39,116 nucleotides of DNA from a virus: IMG/VR virus record IMGVR_UViG_3300017598_001828, positions 1-39,116 of that record; one strand, given 5' to 3'. Under the pieces are notes generated by a model, which saw only the letters and a list, made by a program, of their open reading frames with translations, searched no databases and was not told the DNA's origin. Position 1 is the first letter of the stretch. Each line of letters opens with the position of its first letter. The position numbers and the translations under genes were made by a program. Below are positions 9,041 through 17,216 of the stretch, one piece after another.

Positions 9041-11404
9041 TTATCCAAATACCAGCGAGCTTTCGCCCATTTCCTTGACGATTTTTTTGGTGTTCTTGGC
9101 CGTTTCCTCGGTGGCCTTGGCGGTGCGCTCCTGCGTGCCGCCCGGTGTCAATCCGCGAATGGCAGCTGCGTTGAATGTTCCGGCCACATCAAGTTTCTGA
9201 GTTTTTTTGTCCACGCCGTCCAGATAACTGGTGACGCCGGTCAGTTTGTTCTTAAGTTTTCCCAAAACATCCACAATGTCGACTTCGGGCTTGTCCTGTT
9301 TCTCCGGACCTGCATCCGAAGTGTCAGAATCAATCTTTTTCTTGCCAGCCTCGGCAATGGCCTCGCGCCATTCCTGACGGGCTTTGTTCAATTCGTCTTC
9401 TGATTTTTGAAGATCATCTTTGTACTTCTCACGGCGTGCGCGATCTTCTTCGTTGGCCATTTCACCGATTGCCACAAGTGTGCCTTCACGTTCGCGCTCG
9501 ATCTCTTGGCGTTTTTCCTGACGTTTTCGTTCCCGTTCGGCCAAGGTGCGTCCGGCTTCTTCGGTAATGCGGCTGTTCTGGCGGTCGGTGTCATCGTCAA
9601 TAGACTTTTTTATGACGTCGACTTCGAGGCCTTCATCAAAAAGTCCCATAAGTTCGATCCAGCCTTTGGCCAGAAAACCTTGTGTTTCATTCCATGCTTT
9701 GGTAATTCCCAAAGTGAAACCCGTCCAGATGTTGGCGAGGAAAGTCACGGTTTCGACCCACGCCACCTGCATTCCGGCCCACGCTTCGGCAAGTACAGCA
9801 ACGACTCCAAAGAAGGCGTTGGTGGCAATGGACATGAAGAATTCTTTGAATTTGATCCACATGGCATTGAGCGAGTTGATGCCTTTTTTCCATTCCATTT
9901 GCAGTGTCAGCCAAAGAATCTTGGCAGCCAGTGCAATATCACCAGCGGCAAGCGCGTCACCAATTCCCTGCCATGCTTGTGATGCAATATTTTTCAAAGC
10001 CTCGAATTTCTCACCCAGCCATTTGAGTGCTTTGGCTCCGGTTCCGGTGGCATAGAGAATGTAAGAAGCCAAGGCAACCATGCCGCTGATAACCAAACCA
10101 ATTGGTGACAACAGAGCGGCCAGAATGGTTCCAAGAATCCCAATAGCTGTACCGACCCCGGCGATAATGGAAGCGATCCCTCCGAATACAAAAGCCATGG
10201 CGGCACCGGCTGTGCCAAGGACAACAAGTGATGCACCCAACAAGCCAATTGCCAAAACAACTTTGAGTGCGGCAATCACCAATCCTTTGTTTTTAACAAT
10301 CAGTTCACGAACCACGCCGACATATCGTTTGATGACCTTGGTGGCTTTTCCGATGGGTTCGGCGATGGCTTCACCAAGGACAGAAAGCACGCCAATGGCC
10401 GACTGTTTGAGTTGGTTGAAGGAATGCATAAGTGTGTTGGTCATTTTCTTATAAGCAGTTTCGGTCGCGCCCGCGCTTGATTGCATGGCGTCGATGTCAT
10501 CTGCGAATCCTTCCATATTGGCCAAAGCCGGAAGAACACCTTTGAGTGCGCGGATGTTGGGAAATAGTTTTGCTACCGCATCGGGCGGCAGTTTGCTGAT
10601 TCGTTCAAAGACACCGGCCAAGCTTTCGCTTTTCAAGGTGGCAGTGTTCATTTCAAAGCCCAGTTCTTTAGCAAGCTCCGAGGCTTCTTTGCTGGGCTTC
10701 AAAAATGACGTCATGATGGCCCGAAGCGCGGTGATGGCATCCTCGGTTTTGATTCCGTTTCGGGTGAGTAGCGCAATGGACGCGCCCATTTCATCCAGTC
10801 CCACTCCTGCAGTGGCCGCTATGTTGGCAACATTACCGATACTCGGTGCGAGTTCTGCAAATGTCGTTTTACCGCGACGCACAATTGAAAAGAGAAGGTC
10901 AGAAACCACTGCGGCGTTTTCCGCTTCCAAACCATAGGAATTTAGAACCGTGGTAATGGCATCGGCCGAGGTAGCCGTGTCCGTAAGCCCTGCCTTGGCT
11001 GCGCGTGCCGCAACAGCCAGTACACCAAGAGCTTTTTCAGCCGGGATTGATGCTGAGAGAATGTCATACAAACCACCGGCCAGTGTTTCAGTGGATTCGC
11101 CAAACTCCGATGACATACGCCGAATCTCACGACGAAATTCAGTTATGTGCATAGTCGGGTCTTTGAGCATGGTGGAGACGTTGGCCATCTGCTGCTCAAA
11201 GTCGGCAAAGACTTTGACTCCGGCAATAAACGGAGTCGCAAAAACCGCGCTCATGGCGGCCATGCGTTTGCCCACCTCGCGGGTCGACGCGCTGAAAGCT
11301 CTTAATCGGCGTTGCGCTCTTTTAAGGCCGCGCACCAACTTATTATCATTGGCAGTCAGCTCGACATAGGCCGCACCCGCACGAATCGCTCTGGCAGAGG
11401 GCAT
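9041..11404 (-). CDS. Phage tail tape measure protein, TP901 type
   Basis: 787 residues. The N-terminal half contains the TP901 tape-measure core: FEQQMANVSTMLKDPT, ALGVLAVAARAAKAGLTDTA, SIGNVANIAATAGVGLDEM and ALTRNGIKTEDAITALRAIM-like segments. A long hydrophobic stretch follows at about residues 375-455 (LVIAALKVVLAIGLLGASLV and onward), typical of the part that enters the host membrane. The C-terminal region (about 610-700) is a charged Glu/Arg/Lys coiled coil. At roughly 1.5 angstrom per residue the length predicts a tail near 120 nm. A GAAGGAATAAGAC ribosome binding site precedes ATG. It confirms a tailed phage, and no sheath gene is present, so a siphovirus tail is likely. Confidence 0.93.
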   Translation of the reverse strand: MPSARAIRAGAAYVELTANDNKLVRGLKRAQRRLRAFSASTREVGKRMAAMSAVFATPFIAGVKVFADFEQQMANVSTMLKDPTMHITEFRREIRRMSSEFGESTETLAGGLYDILSASIPAEKALGVLAVAARAAKAGLTDTATSADAITTVLNSYGLEAENAAVVSDLLFSIVRRGKTTFAELAPSIGNVANIAATAGVGLDEMGASIALLTRNGIKTEDAITALRAIMTSFLKPSKEASELAKELGFEMNTATLKSESLAGVFERISKLPPDAVAKLFPNIRALKGVLPALANMEGFADDIDAMQSSAGATETAYKKMTNTLMHSFNQLKQSAIGVLSVLGEAIAEPIGKATKVIKRYVGVVRELIVKNKGLVIAALKVVLAIGLLGASLVVLGTAGAAMAFVFGGIASIIAGVGTAIGILGTILAALLSPIGLVISGMVALASYILYATGTGAKALKWLGEKFEALKNIASQAWQGIGDALAAGDIALAAKILWLTLQMEWKKGINSLNAMWIKFKEFFMSIATNAFFGVVAVLAEAWAGMQVAWVETVTFLANIWTGFTLGITKAWNETQGFLAKGWIELMGLFDEGLEVDVIKKSIDDDTDRQNSRITEEAGRTLAERERKRQEKRQEIEREREGTLVAIGEMANEEDRARREKYKDDLQKSEDELNKARQEWREAIAEAGKKKIDSDTSDAGPEKQDKPEVDIVDVLGKLKNKLTGVTSYLDGVDKKTQKLDVAGTFNAAAIRGLTPGGTQERTAKATEETAKNTKKIVKEMGESSLVFG

Positions 11405-11407
11405 GTC

Positions 11408-11776
11408 TTATTCCTTCTTTTCCGGTTCAGGTGGCAGGACGTACCAGCCTTCGGGAAGATCCATTTCACTTGCCACCGGCTGACCGTTTTTGTCCAGCAC
11501 CCAAACCTTGGCTTTTTTGATGGTTTCACGCAGACGCACCGGCGTACCATCCGGTACATAAATGACACGGGTAAAACAACCCGATAGCGACACGAGACAA
11601 ATGGCCAGCACAGATAACCGTGCCGCTTTTCCCCATGTATCGCGCACCCGTTTTCGCAAGCGGTCACGCAATTCAATATTTTCGGAACCGTCTTCAGGCG
11701 TATCCTTCGAGGATTGAACAATCACCGGAAGAAAAGCACGAAGCAAGGCCACAAGAAATGTGATCAGTGCATTCAT
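11408..11776 (-). CDS. Spanin-like lipoprotein with N-terminal membrane segment
   Basis: 122 residues with two hydrophobic stretches: residues 2-20 (NALITFLVALLRAFLPVIV) and about 53-67 ending in the lipobox LSGC. The 45 residues between them are charged. After the cysteine the chain reads VIYVPDGTPVRLRETI...VWVLDKNGQ and ends in DLPEGWYVLPPEPEKKE, a pattern I associate with phage Rz1-like lipoproteins. A lipoprotein tethered in the outer membrane with a membrane anchor fits a unimolecular spanin or a fused inner/outer pair. The lipobox is far from the start, so an internal start could exist, but I see no good internal ribosome site. It overlaps the holin gene by four bases. Confidence 0.65.
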   Translation of the reverse strand: MNALITFLVALLRAFLPVIVQSSKDTPEDGSENIELRDRLRKRVRDTWGKAARLSVLAICLVSLSGCFTRVIYVPDGTPVRLRETIKKAKVWVLDKNGQPVASEMDLPEGWYVLPPEPEKKE

Positions 11777-12126
11777 TTTTTGAGCGTCCCTTTGGCTTCC
11801 AGTTTGTCGTGGGTGATCTGGATGCCTTCTCTCAGGGAAGATTTAATCTTGTACGTCGCCCGTTTGCGGCTGCTTTCTTCGTAAACTTTGACGGCGTATT
11901 TCAATGCCGCATCAAGGCGAGACAATCCTTTGTTCGGACTGCCATCGGGGATTTCCTTTTCGGCGAACTTGATGGCCGAAATAATCGCGCCTTCATAAGA
12001 AAGCCAGGCTGGCTTCTTGTCATAGATGCGATTGAGTAGCCAAAGAAATACACCAGCCATAACGGTGATGCCCGCCGGTGTGTTGAGCGCGTTCCAGATC
12101 AGGTTGAGAATGTTTTGTATGTCCAT
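11773..12126 (-). CDS. LLH-type phage holin, putative
   Basis: 117 residues with one membrane segment near residues 17-34 (AGITVMAGVFLWLLNRIY). A soluble part follows containing AIISAIKFAEKEIPDGSPNK and LSRLDAALKYAVKVYEE, which fits the pattern of phage holin LLH family proteins. Holins form the inner-membrane lesion that triggers lysis. It overlaps the downstream spanin-like gene by four bases, making a two-gene lysis cassette. That cassette sits between the tail-assembly chaperones and the tape measure, an unusual place. No endolysin was found near it. Confidence 0.72.
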   Translation of the reverse strand: MDIQNILNLIWNALNTPAGITVMAGVFLWLLNRIYDKKPAWLSYEGAIISAIKFAEKEIPDGSPNKGLSRLDAALKYAVKVYEESSRKRATYKIKSSLREGIQITHDKLEAKGTLKK

Positions 12127-12141
12127 TTATATTTCTCCTTG

Positions 12142-12378
12142 TCAGTCTCGATTGTTGTTTTCAACAAATACACGGCGCAAAATGGAGAGGTCTTTGGTCT
12201 TTCCAATCACGCGGTTTCGTTTCCCTGCTTCCAGTGGATTGAAATCCGTTGGAGAAAACGCTCTGGTCTTTTTGGGGTCACGGTTGACGTTGGCGGTCAA
12301 TGCCAGAAGCATGGACGTGTGCGACCATTGTTCTCTGACTTTCGCCTCGGCCATGCCTGTCAACTCCCGCAAGGTCAA
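12142..12378 (-). CDS. Tail assembly chaperone, T-frame (probable frameshift product)
   Basis: 78 residues if started at the TTG overlapping the upstream stop (TTGA). It contains LRELTGMAEAKVREQWSHTS and LLALTANVNRDPKK, typical of the second tail-assembly chaperone frame. The same frame is open upstream of the TTG without any ATG, GTG or TTG and reads LIWELAGIIGVNPGPLTLRE, which looks like genuine protein. This suggests it is made as a fusion to the first chaperone by a -1 frameshift, as with gpG and gpGT of lambda. The fusion would guide tail tube polymerisation around the tape measure. TTG re-initiation is the alternative. Confidence 0.78.
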   Translation of the reverse strand: MTLRELTGMAEAKVREQWSHTSMLLALTANVNRDPKKTRAFSPTDFNPLEAGKRNRVIGKTKDLSILRRVFVENNNRD

Positions 12379-12857
12379 GGGACCGGGGTTGACTCCGATG
12401 ATGCCAGCGAGTTCCCAAATGAGTCGACAATACCGTTCAGTGCCTTTTCCATTTCCGATTCCAACTCCGGACTGTCCAAATGCTTCTCGGCCATTTCCAG
12501 CGCCCTTGCTTCCAGCGTTTTGAGCTTGCCGAGTGCCTTTTGAAGCACCCGGCGTTTCCCCAAAGGGAAGAAATCCACCAGTTCTTCGAGTAAGGCGGTC
12601 GCCGCATGCTCGATGGCGTCACCGGCCATAGTCTTGCCGAAATCTTCGTCAGAGACATTCTTGGAATCACATTCAGGTTTGACGATGCAGTAAATGACAT
12701 CGCATAAAAGCACCGGGTCGGTGACCAGTTGTTCCAATAGTTTTCCATCAACGGCATCCAGAAGATTGACATCAAGAAGCGAGCGCACCCGTTTGATGGC
12801 GTCTACATTGATTGAGATCGTCCAGCTTTGCCCACCGTTGTCTTTGAATGTTTTCAT
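12375..12857 (-). CDS. Tail assembly chaperone, G-frame
   Basis: 160 residues, beginning MKTFKDNGGQSWTISINVDA, a common opening for siphophage tail-assembly chaperones. The rest is helical and acidic (LLEELVDFFPLGKRRVLQKA; LESEMEKALNGIVDSF), matching the small, mostly alpha first chaperone frame. It lies directly after the tail tube gene and before the tape measure separated by the lysis cassette. A candidate slippery heptamer GGAAAAG is at 12450-12444 in its reading frame, 23 codons before its stop. Function by family: binds the tape measure and recruits tube subunits. Confidence 0.78.
   Translation of the reverse strand: MKTFKDNGGQSWTISINVDAIKRVRSLLDVNLLDAVDGKLLEQLVTDPVLLCDVIYCIVKPECDSKNVSDEDFGKTMAGDAIEHAATALLEELVDFFPLGKRRVLQKALGKLKTLEARALEMAEKHLDSPELESEMEKALNGIVDSFGNSLASSESTPVP
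12444..12450 (-). other. Candidate -1 frameshift slippery heptamer GGAAAAG
   Basis: The heptamer reads G GAA AAG in the first chaperone's frame, so AAG can re-pair as AAA after a one-base backward slip. The shifted frame stays open to the end of the second chaperone. The P-site re-pairing (GAA to GGA) is imperfect, so the exact site is uncertain; no other in-frame heptamer nearby fits better. Confidence 0.45.
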
Positions 12858-12870
12858 TTATCTCACTCTC

Positions 12871-13308
12871 CTAAATCGTGACCCATGCCGGTGCTGTGGT
12901 CGAATAAGTCGGCTTGGCCGTGACCGAAACCATGATGGCTTCTTCCAAGGCTTCATTACGGCTGAAATTTGTGATGGCCATATCCGCATATAATCCCTGC
13001 GATCCGGGTGTGACGATGTCACCGTCCATGACGGCAAAACCAATAGGCGTGTTGTTGAAGTAGGCGTCCTTAATGGCTGTGAATCCCGCGTCGGCAGTGT
13101 CCCAGACCATTTCAAATTCGATGGACCCATCACGAAGCGTGGATACAGTGGCACGCCACCCGGCGTTGCCACGCGTGGTCACATCCGCTTCACCCGCTTC
13201 CAGATTGAGTGTCACATCTTTAACGTTTGTAAGTTCGTTCCACGAACCTCCACCAACCCCGGCAGGGTCATAGTAGAGTTTCGCTTCCATTCCTAATTTG
13301 ATTCCCAT
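12871..13308 (-). CDS. Phage major tail tube protein
   Basis: 145 residues. The order MEAKLYYDPAG, TNVKDVTLNLEAGEADVTTR, GWRATVSTLRDGSIEFEMVW and TAIKDAYFNNTPIGFAVMDG is the classic pattern of a siphophage tail tube subunit: an early beta hairpin, then the loop with 'DVTTRGNAG', then a DxxF-type helix. The subunit stacks in rings to form the non-contractile tail tube. It lies between the head-tail joining genes and the assembly chaperones, the normal siphophage order. No Ig-like C-terminal domain is added. Confidence 0.88.
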   Translation of the reverse strand: MGIKLGMEAKLYYDPAGVGGGSWNELTNVKDVTLNLEAGEADVTTRGNAGWRATVSTLRDGSIEFEMVWDTADAGFTAIKDAYFNNTPIGFAVMDGDIVTPGSQGLYADMAITNFSRNEALEEAIMVSVTAKPTYSTTAPAWVTI

Positions 13309-13319
13309 GGTTTAGTCTC

Positions 13320-13712
13320 CTATCTGACTGACCCGGCCCATTTACGTGGGAGCCGATCTTTCATTTTTCTAAGTGCCGGTCCCATAAACGGACGCCGGTC
13401 GTACCTGTCACTGCGATAGCGGCCACCAAATTCATGCGCCATGGCCGATTGACCGACGATGGCGACATCAGGACCGATGACTGCGAGTTCCTTTTCTCTC
13501 TCCACTGCGTACACAATGGATTTCTTAAGTCTCCCTTTGCGGGTATGCGGCGGCGTGCCCGGAGACGATTCGGTTTTGCTTCTGCGAATGCTGCGCTTGG
13601 CAGTCAATCGAATGGATGCCGCCGCATGGCCAAGGCTTCTGAAATTTGCGTCTTTGGCTTTTCGCGTAATCTTGCGCGAGTCAAATTCTGTTCTGATGCG
13701 AATGCCGATCAT
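13320..13712 (-). CDS. HK97 gp10-like head-tail joining / tail completion protein
   Basis: 130 residues starting at MIGIRIRTEFDSR, the ATG that overlaps the upstream stop (ATGA). It is basic, with RLTAKRSIRRSK, PGTPPHTRKGRLKKSIVYAV, an AHEFGGRY motif and RPFMGPALRKMKDRLP near the C-terminus, all hallmarks of HK97 gp10-like proteins that complete the neck or tail end. It is placed between the tail terminator-position gene and the tail tube gene, as expected. Confidence 0.85.
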   Translation of the reverse strand: MIGIRIRTEFDSRKITRKAKDANFRSLGHAAASIRLTAKRSIRRSKTESSPGTPPHTRKGRLKKSIVYAVEREKELAVIGPDVAIVGQSAMAHEFGGRYRSDRYDRRPFMGPALRKMKDRLPRKWAGSVR

Positions 13713-14137
13713 CGAAGTACCCTGAATGTCAGCGTTAATATGCTGGTGAACTGCCTGAGTTCTTCCATGTGTTCGGGCGCATAGATTGCGGTGTAATCTG
13801 TCTTCATCCACATAGCAGTTGAAAAAGAAGCCAGCCTTTTCAAACGAAAACTGTCTGCGATTTCCTCGACCAAGGTCATCAAAGGATCAAGTTCAGCTGG
13901 TTGATCTTTCTTGAATCGCTTTTGCACGGCAATGTCAACGCGGTAATCGTGTTGATTGGCTCCGCGACTGGCCGGATGCACCGTCACGTCATTGGGAACC
14001 ACGGTCACATGAAGGTTTTTCATTTCCTTCATATCAAAGAGCGGTTGGTAATGACGTTCGGCGGTGAAGGTTTCGCTGAAACTACCAGCGTTGAGTTCAT
14101 CCTTCACGGCTTCGGCGATATCGGTGATTACAGACAT
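13709..14137 (-). CDS. Tail terminator-position minor protein
   Basis: 142 residues: SVITDIAEAVKDELNAGSFS at the N-terminus, LHVTVVPNDVTVHPASRG and DYRVDIAVQKRF in the middle, then TLVEEIADSFRLKRLA and a C-terminal SILTLTFRVLR strand. This alternation resembles tail terminator proteins (lambda gpU or HK97 gp11-like minor tail proteins). The start shares one base with the previous stop (TAATG) and its end overlaps the gp10-like gene by four bases. Assignment rests on fold impression plus position. Confidence 0.68.
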   Translation of the reverse strand: MSVITDIAEAVKDELNAGSFSETFTAERHYQPLFDMKEMKNLHVTVVPNDVTVHPASRGANQHDYRVDIAVQKRFKKDQPAELDPLMTLVEEIADSFRLKRLASFSTAMWMKTDYTAIYAPEHMEELRQFTSILTLTFRVLR

Positions 14138-14409
14138 TAGGCTTTGCTCCGTTCTTCAAAACGGGCCGTCATCTTTTCAAGGGCAGTTGTGTTCCGCTCC
14201 AATGCATTGACCAGAGTTTCACGCACCCATTTGTGATCCTTTTCAATGGCCGAACTCATGCGCCGCTCGCGACTGTGGTCACGCCAAAGCGTGAAACCTA
14301 CAACCACACCAGCTAATCCCCACTGTGCCCATAAGGTGGAATCACCGCCCAAAGGGACTGAGGCGGCCAAAAGAACACCCATGCCAGTTTTGGCGACAGT
14401 TTCGATCAT
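14137..14409 (-). CDS. Small membrane protein within head-tail genes
   Basis: 90 residues with a moderately hydrophobic N-terminal 30 residues (MGVLLAASVPLG), a clear membrane segment at about 30-42 (LAGVVVGFTLW), then a charged helical tail (RDHSRERRM...LVNALERNTTALEKMTARF) likely to form a coiled coil. This could be a second holin-like or anti-holin protein, or a virion or superinfection factor. It overlaps the upstream gene by ATGA and the downstream gene by one base, so it is an integral part of the operon. No confident family assignment. Confidence 0.6.
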   Translation of the reverse strand: MIETVAKTGMGVLLAASVPLGGDSTLWAQWGLAGVVVGFTLWRDHSRERRMSSAIEKDHKWVRETLVNALERNTTALEKMTARFEERSKA

Positions 14410-14792
14410 GGTGCGACCTCCGTATCCACGAGTTTGGCGTGGATGCGCAGAGTTTTTCGGTACGGGTCTGAGTAGCGGTAATGCGGTTCTTTGCCCGGGG
14501 CCAAGACCTCGTAAACGAAGGTCTCAGTTCCGCGAGTTTCACGGATCACATCGCCACGTTCTGGTAAAGCCTGACTGCCATCAATGATCAGGTCTTTGGT
14601 CAGCACAAGGAAATCACGAGACTCGATCTTTTCGAGAATCCCTCTACCCTTATCCACTTCAAAGAGCGTGCGACCAACGGTGGCGTTGATACCAACGGAA
14701 AAAGTATCCCGTTTGTATCTCACCACATCCGTGCGATGTTCATCGCGCTTGTCTTCGAGCCAACCAAGGCCCTTTTCAAGAATGTCCGTCAC
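14406..14792 (-). CDS. Head-tail adaptor/stopper-position protein
   Basis: 128 residues from a GTG start with AAGGAG upstream. After a short helix (ILEKGLGWLEDKRDEHRTD) it is beta-rich, with VRYKRDTFSVGINATVGRT, SRDFLVLTKDLII and LPERGDVIRE segments and a C-terminal LRIHAKLVDTEVAP strand. This layout resembles the head-closure or stopper proteins that follow the capsid genes in siphophages with lambda-type portals (gpFII-like position). It is followed by the small membrane protein and the terminator-position gene. Confidence 0.68.
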   Translation of the reverse strand: MTDILEKGLGWLEDKRDEHRTDVVRYKRDTFSVGINATVGRTLFEVDKGRGILEKIESRDFLVLTKDLIIDGSQALPERGDVIRETRGTETFVYEVLAPGKEPHYRYSDPYRKTLRIHAKLVDTEVAP

Positions 14793-14801
14793 GACCTCTC
14801 C

Positions 14802-15137
14802 TTAAACGAGCAGTTTGACTTGAACAGATGTGTCGGCTTCGGCGGCATCTGCAACAGCCCGTCCGATCAAAGCAACACCACCGGAACCCAAAGGGTGCGC
14901 CAGTTGAGTTACGTCATCGAACAGGACATAGTCGCCTGTCTGAAAACTCTCGCCGGGGTCGGTTGATTTTGGAAAATCAAAAACACCTTCGAGGGTCAAA
15001 GCGCCGAGTTCGTCTGCCTTGATAGGCAGTTTGGTCACGCCGAAAAGGTAGTTTTGAATAACACCGATCCCAGCGGCCACGTCTGCAGCCGGTGTGTAAT
15101 CGATGGAATTGCCTTCTTGAACAAATTGAATAGTCAT
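14802..15137 (-). CDS. DUF2190 capsid decoration protein
   Basis: 111 residues starting at MTIQFVQEGNSIDYTPAAD, the usual opening of DUF2190 proteins, which decorate phage capsids. The body (VIQNYLFGVTKLPIKADELG; VFDFPKS; SFQTGDYVLFDD; GRAVADAAEADTSVQVKLL) matches the family's short beta-barrel. I chose this ATG because AAGGAGGAG lies upstream at good spacing. A second in-frame ATG 60 bases further up (15197) would add a 20-residue Pro-rich leader and also has a moderate AGGTGAGG site, so it is possible. It follows the capsid gene, as expected. Confidence 0.82.
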   Translation of the reverse strand: MTIQFVQEGNSIDYTPAADVAAGIGVIQNYLFGVTKLPIKADELGALTLEGVFDFPKSTDPGESFQTGDYVLFDDVTQLAHPLGSGGVALIGRAVADAAEADTSVQVKLLV

Positions 15138-15200
15138 AGGATTGTCTCCTCCTTCTGGTTCACTTGGGGGTGGTGGAAAGACCATGGGTCCTGCCATGTC

Positions 15201-17216
15201 TTATGCCTCACCTTTCATTTTCACGCCGCCTCTGAATTCCTGAAGCGCAACACCGAAGTCGTGGTAGCCGCGCATTTGAATGCCCAGCACGTTGAAATCT
15301 GCGTCAGCACTTTCGACGGTCGGGCGTTGTTGACCGTTGAGGAATGCCACTTCAATGACCGGCATGTCGTTTGGTTCTGCGAGGACATACCATGCTTTGT
15401 TGCTTGACCCCGCGTACTGCGAGTTGGACAAGTAGCTGGATCGCATCACACGGAATTTGCCCGAGTGGGGATTGTTGGTGGGGTATTTGGATTTACTGGA
15501 ATTGCCATCCTCTCGCACCTCGGTGCTGTTCATCAGATTGGAACCCTTCACAAGAAGTGCGTTGGGCACCAGAAGAACAGCGGGAGATACGGCCAGCGGA
15601 TGCCCATCGGGATCAACAAGATCAAGGAACATCTGCTCGGCTTGAGTCAGACTATCAATGGCCAGTGCTGTGGCCGCTCCGTCTGCGTAGTTCTTGTTGG
15701 CAGCACTGAAAAACGATGCGTTGTTAAGGAAAGCATTCCAGAAAACATCATTAAGTTTCAATGCCGCGCCGCGACCCAATCGACGGGGAACGGCAGTCAA
15801 TGCGCCGAGATCATCGTTGATCAAATCGTGCCGAGTGAGGCTGAACATCCGACCATAAGTCTGCGCCTGATTGGTGTAGGCTTCTTCTCCGAGTTCGGCG
15901 TGTTTGAGTTCGCCATCGGGTCCAACCTGTTCGTACTGAAAGCCTCCGGTCAACCTGTAACTGGTAACCTGTTTGAAGTCGCGAACATTGCGAATGGCCG
16001 AAATGGCCCGCCATGTCGATTCAACTCCCTCGAAACCTTCCAAGAGAAACTTGTTGGCGACATTGGAAAGAATGCCGGGCAGGGAAAGCGTCGAAAAGGC
16101 TGCTTCCAAAACACCACGCATGTCGCTTCTAAAATTCCAGCCGGTGTATCCGCTCATGCGAGCGGCTTCGATCAGAAGCTCCTGCAAACCGATCTGGCCT
16201 TTAAATCGCTTGTCAGCGGCCTCCAAAACCTGATCGGAATATTTCTTGTCGATGTTTTCAAGACCGGCAGCCATACAGACTGCGGCTTCAAGCGTTTGAC
16301 CCGTGGGGGTATCCCCGTTGCCATTGATGGCGGGTGCTTGCGGACGCTCTGCCCGAAGGACAGCGAGTTCCGTTTTGGCTTCGTCCCATCCATCGGTAAT
16401 AGCCTGCGCTTCGATCTCGTCGTGCTTGCCTGCACAGACTTTTCGCACGGCGGCCAGACGTTTAGTTTCTACGGCTACTTCGGCGCGTATATCAGAAACC
16501 ATGTCCGGTTGATTGTCCGTGTCGCCTGTATCATCAGCATCGACAGATTTATTTTTCTGAGCCTCGTACATGGCCTTGAGGCTTCTTGATTGTTCTTCTT
16601 CAAGATCCGCAAAAACGAATCCTTGAGCTTCTACCCATTGTTCGAATTCCATATTGATTGTCTCCATTTCTTTGTTGACGGCAGATGCCGCGATCCGTGC
16701 GGACGTTTCATCGTCCGCGCCCAATGCCACAAAACTGACTTCGCCCAGCGTGGCTTTACGGGCGACATAAACCGGACCGTCAAAGACGCGTCCATTTGCT
16801 TTTGCTTGTTTTCCTTCCGGTACGAACATCACCTTTTGCACCACGGCACCGATAGATGCCTGCCAAGGAAATCCGTTTTCACTTGAAGCAATGACTTCCT
16901 GCGCGACTTGTCCGGCACCGGAAATAACACCGGCTACTTTCAACGTGTCGTTTTCTTTGTTGACCGAATCTGTGTGTCCGACAATCAGGCTCGAACGGTG
17001 GTCTTTAAGAATCGGACGGCTCTTGGCCGAAATCTTCAGCCCCTTCAAATCCACAATGACGGGATAGGGCCAACCAGCCAAGACCATGGCGTCGCCTGTG
17101 TAGGCGGTCATGGTAAAGCGGCGCAACTTCTTTTCTTCGCCTTCAGCGGCTTCAATATTCGACCAGCCGCTAACGGCTGCACGAATCTCAAGCGGTTTGG
17201 CTTTGTGTTTTTTCAT
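15201..17216 (-). CDS. Prohead protease fused to major capsid protein
   Basis: 671 residues starting at MKKHKAKPLEI (GAGGAAAAAGAAG upstream). Residues about 30-185 form an S78-like prohead protease: KDHRSSLIVGHTDSV with candidate His73, and WQASIGAVV with candidate Ser121. A charged linker (about 190-310; EEEQSRSLKAMYEAQK) is scaffold-like. From about 325 onward the HK97-fold capsid follows (AAVCMAAGLENIDKKYSDQ; YTGWNFRSDMRGVLEAAFST; FSLTRHDLINDDLGAL; AWYVLAEPNDMPVIEVAFLN). Such fused protease-capsid genes occur in several siphophages. An internal ATG at 16652 has GGAG nine bases upstream and could yield a separate 483-residue scaffold-capsid. It overlaps the portal gene by 29 bases. Confidence 0.9.
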   Translation of the reverse strand: MKKHKAKPLEIRAAVSGWSNIEAAEGEEKKLRRFTMTAYTGDAMVLAGWPYPVIVDLKGLKISAKSRPILKDHRSSLIVGHTDSVNKENDTLKVAGVISGAGQVAQEVIASSENGFPWQASIGAVVQKVMFVPEGKQAKANGRVFDGPVYVARKATLGEVSFVALGADDETSARIAASAVNKEMETINMEFEQWVEAQGFVFADLEEEQSRSLKAMYEAQKNKSVDADDTGDTDNQPDMVSDIRAEVAVETKRLAAVRKVCAGKHDEIEAQAITDGWDEAKTELAVLRAERPQAPAINGNGDTPTGQTLEAAVCMAAGLENIDKKYSDQVLEAADKRFKGQIGLQELLIEAARMSGYTGWNFRSDMRGVLEAAFSTLSLPGILSNVANKFLLEGFEGVESTWRAISAIRNVRDFKQVTSYRLTGGFQYEQVGPDGELKHAELGEEAYTNQAQTYGRMFSLTRHDLINDDLGALTAVPRRLGRGAALKLNDVFWNAFLNNASFFSAANKNYADGAATALAIDSLTQAEQMFLDLVDPDGHPLAVSPAVLLVPNALLVKGSNLMNSTEVREDGNSSKSKYPTNNPHSGKFRVMRSSYLSNSQYAGSSNKAWYVLAEPNDMPVIEVAFLNGQQRPTVESADADFNVLGIQMRGYHDFGVALQEFRGGVKMKGEA

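Noticed and set aside
12414-12420. TTTGGGA heptamer as the chaperone slippery site
   Set aside because: It is a good slippery string but in the wrong phase for a -1 shift from the first chaperone frame into the second.
15465-16589. Plus-strand open frame of about 370 codons
   Set aside because: It lies opposite the capsid gene, has no ribosome site, and is a by-product of the codon pattern of the real gene.
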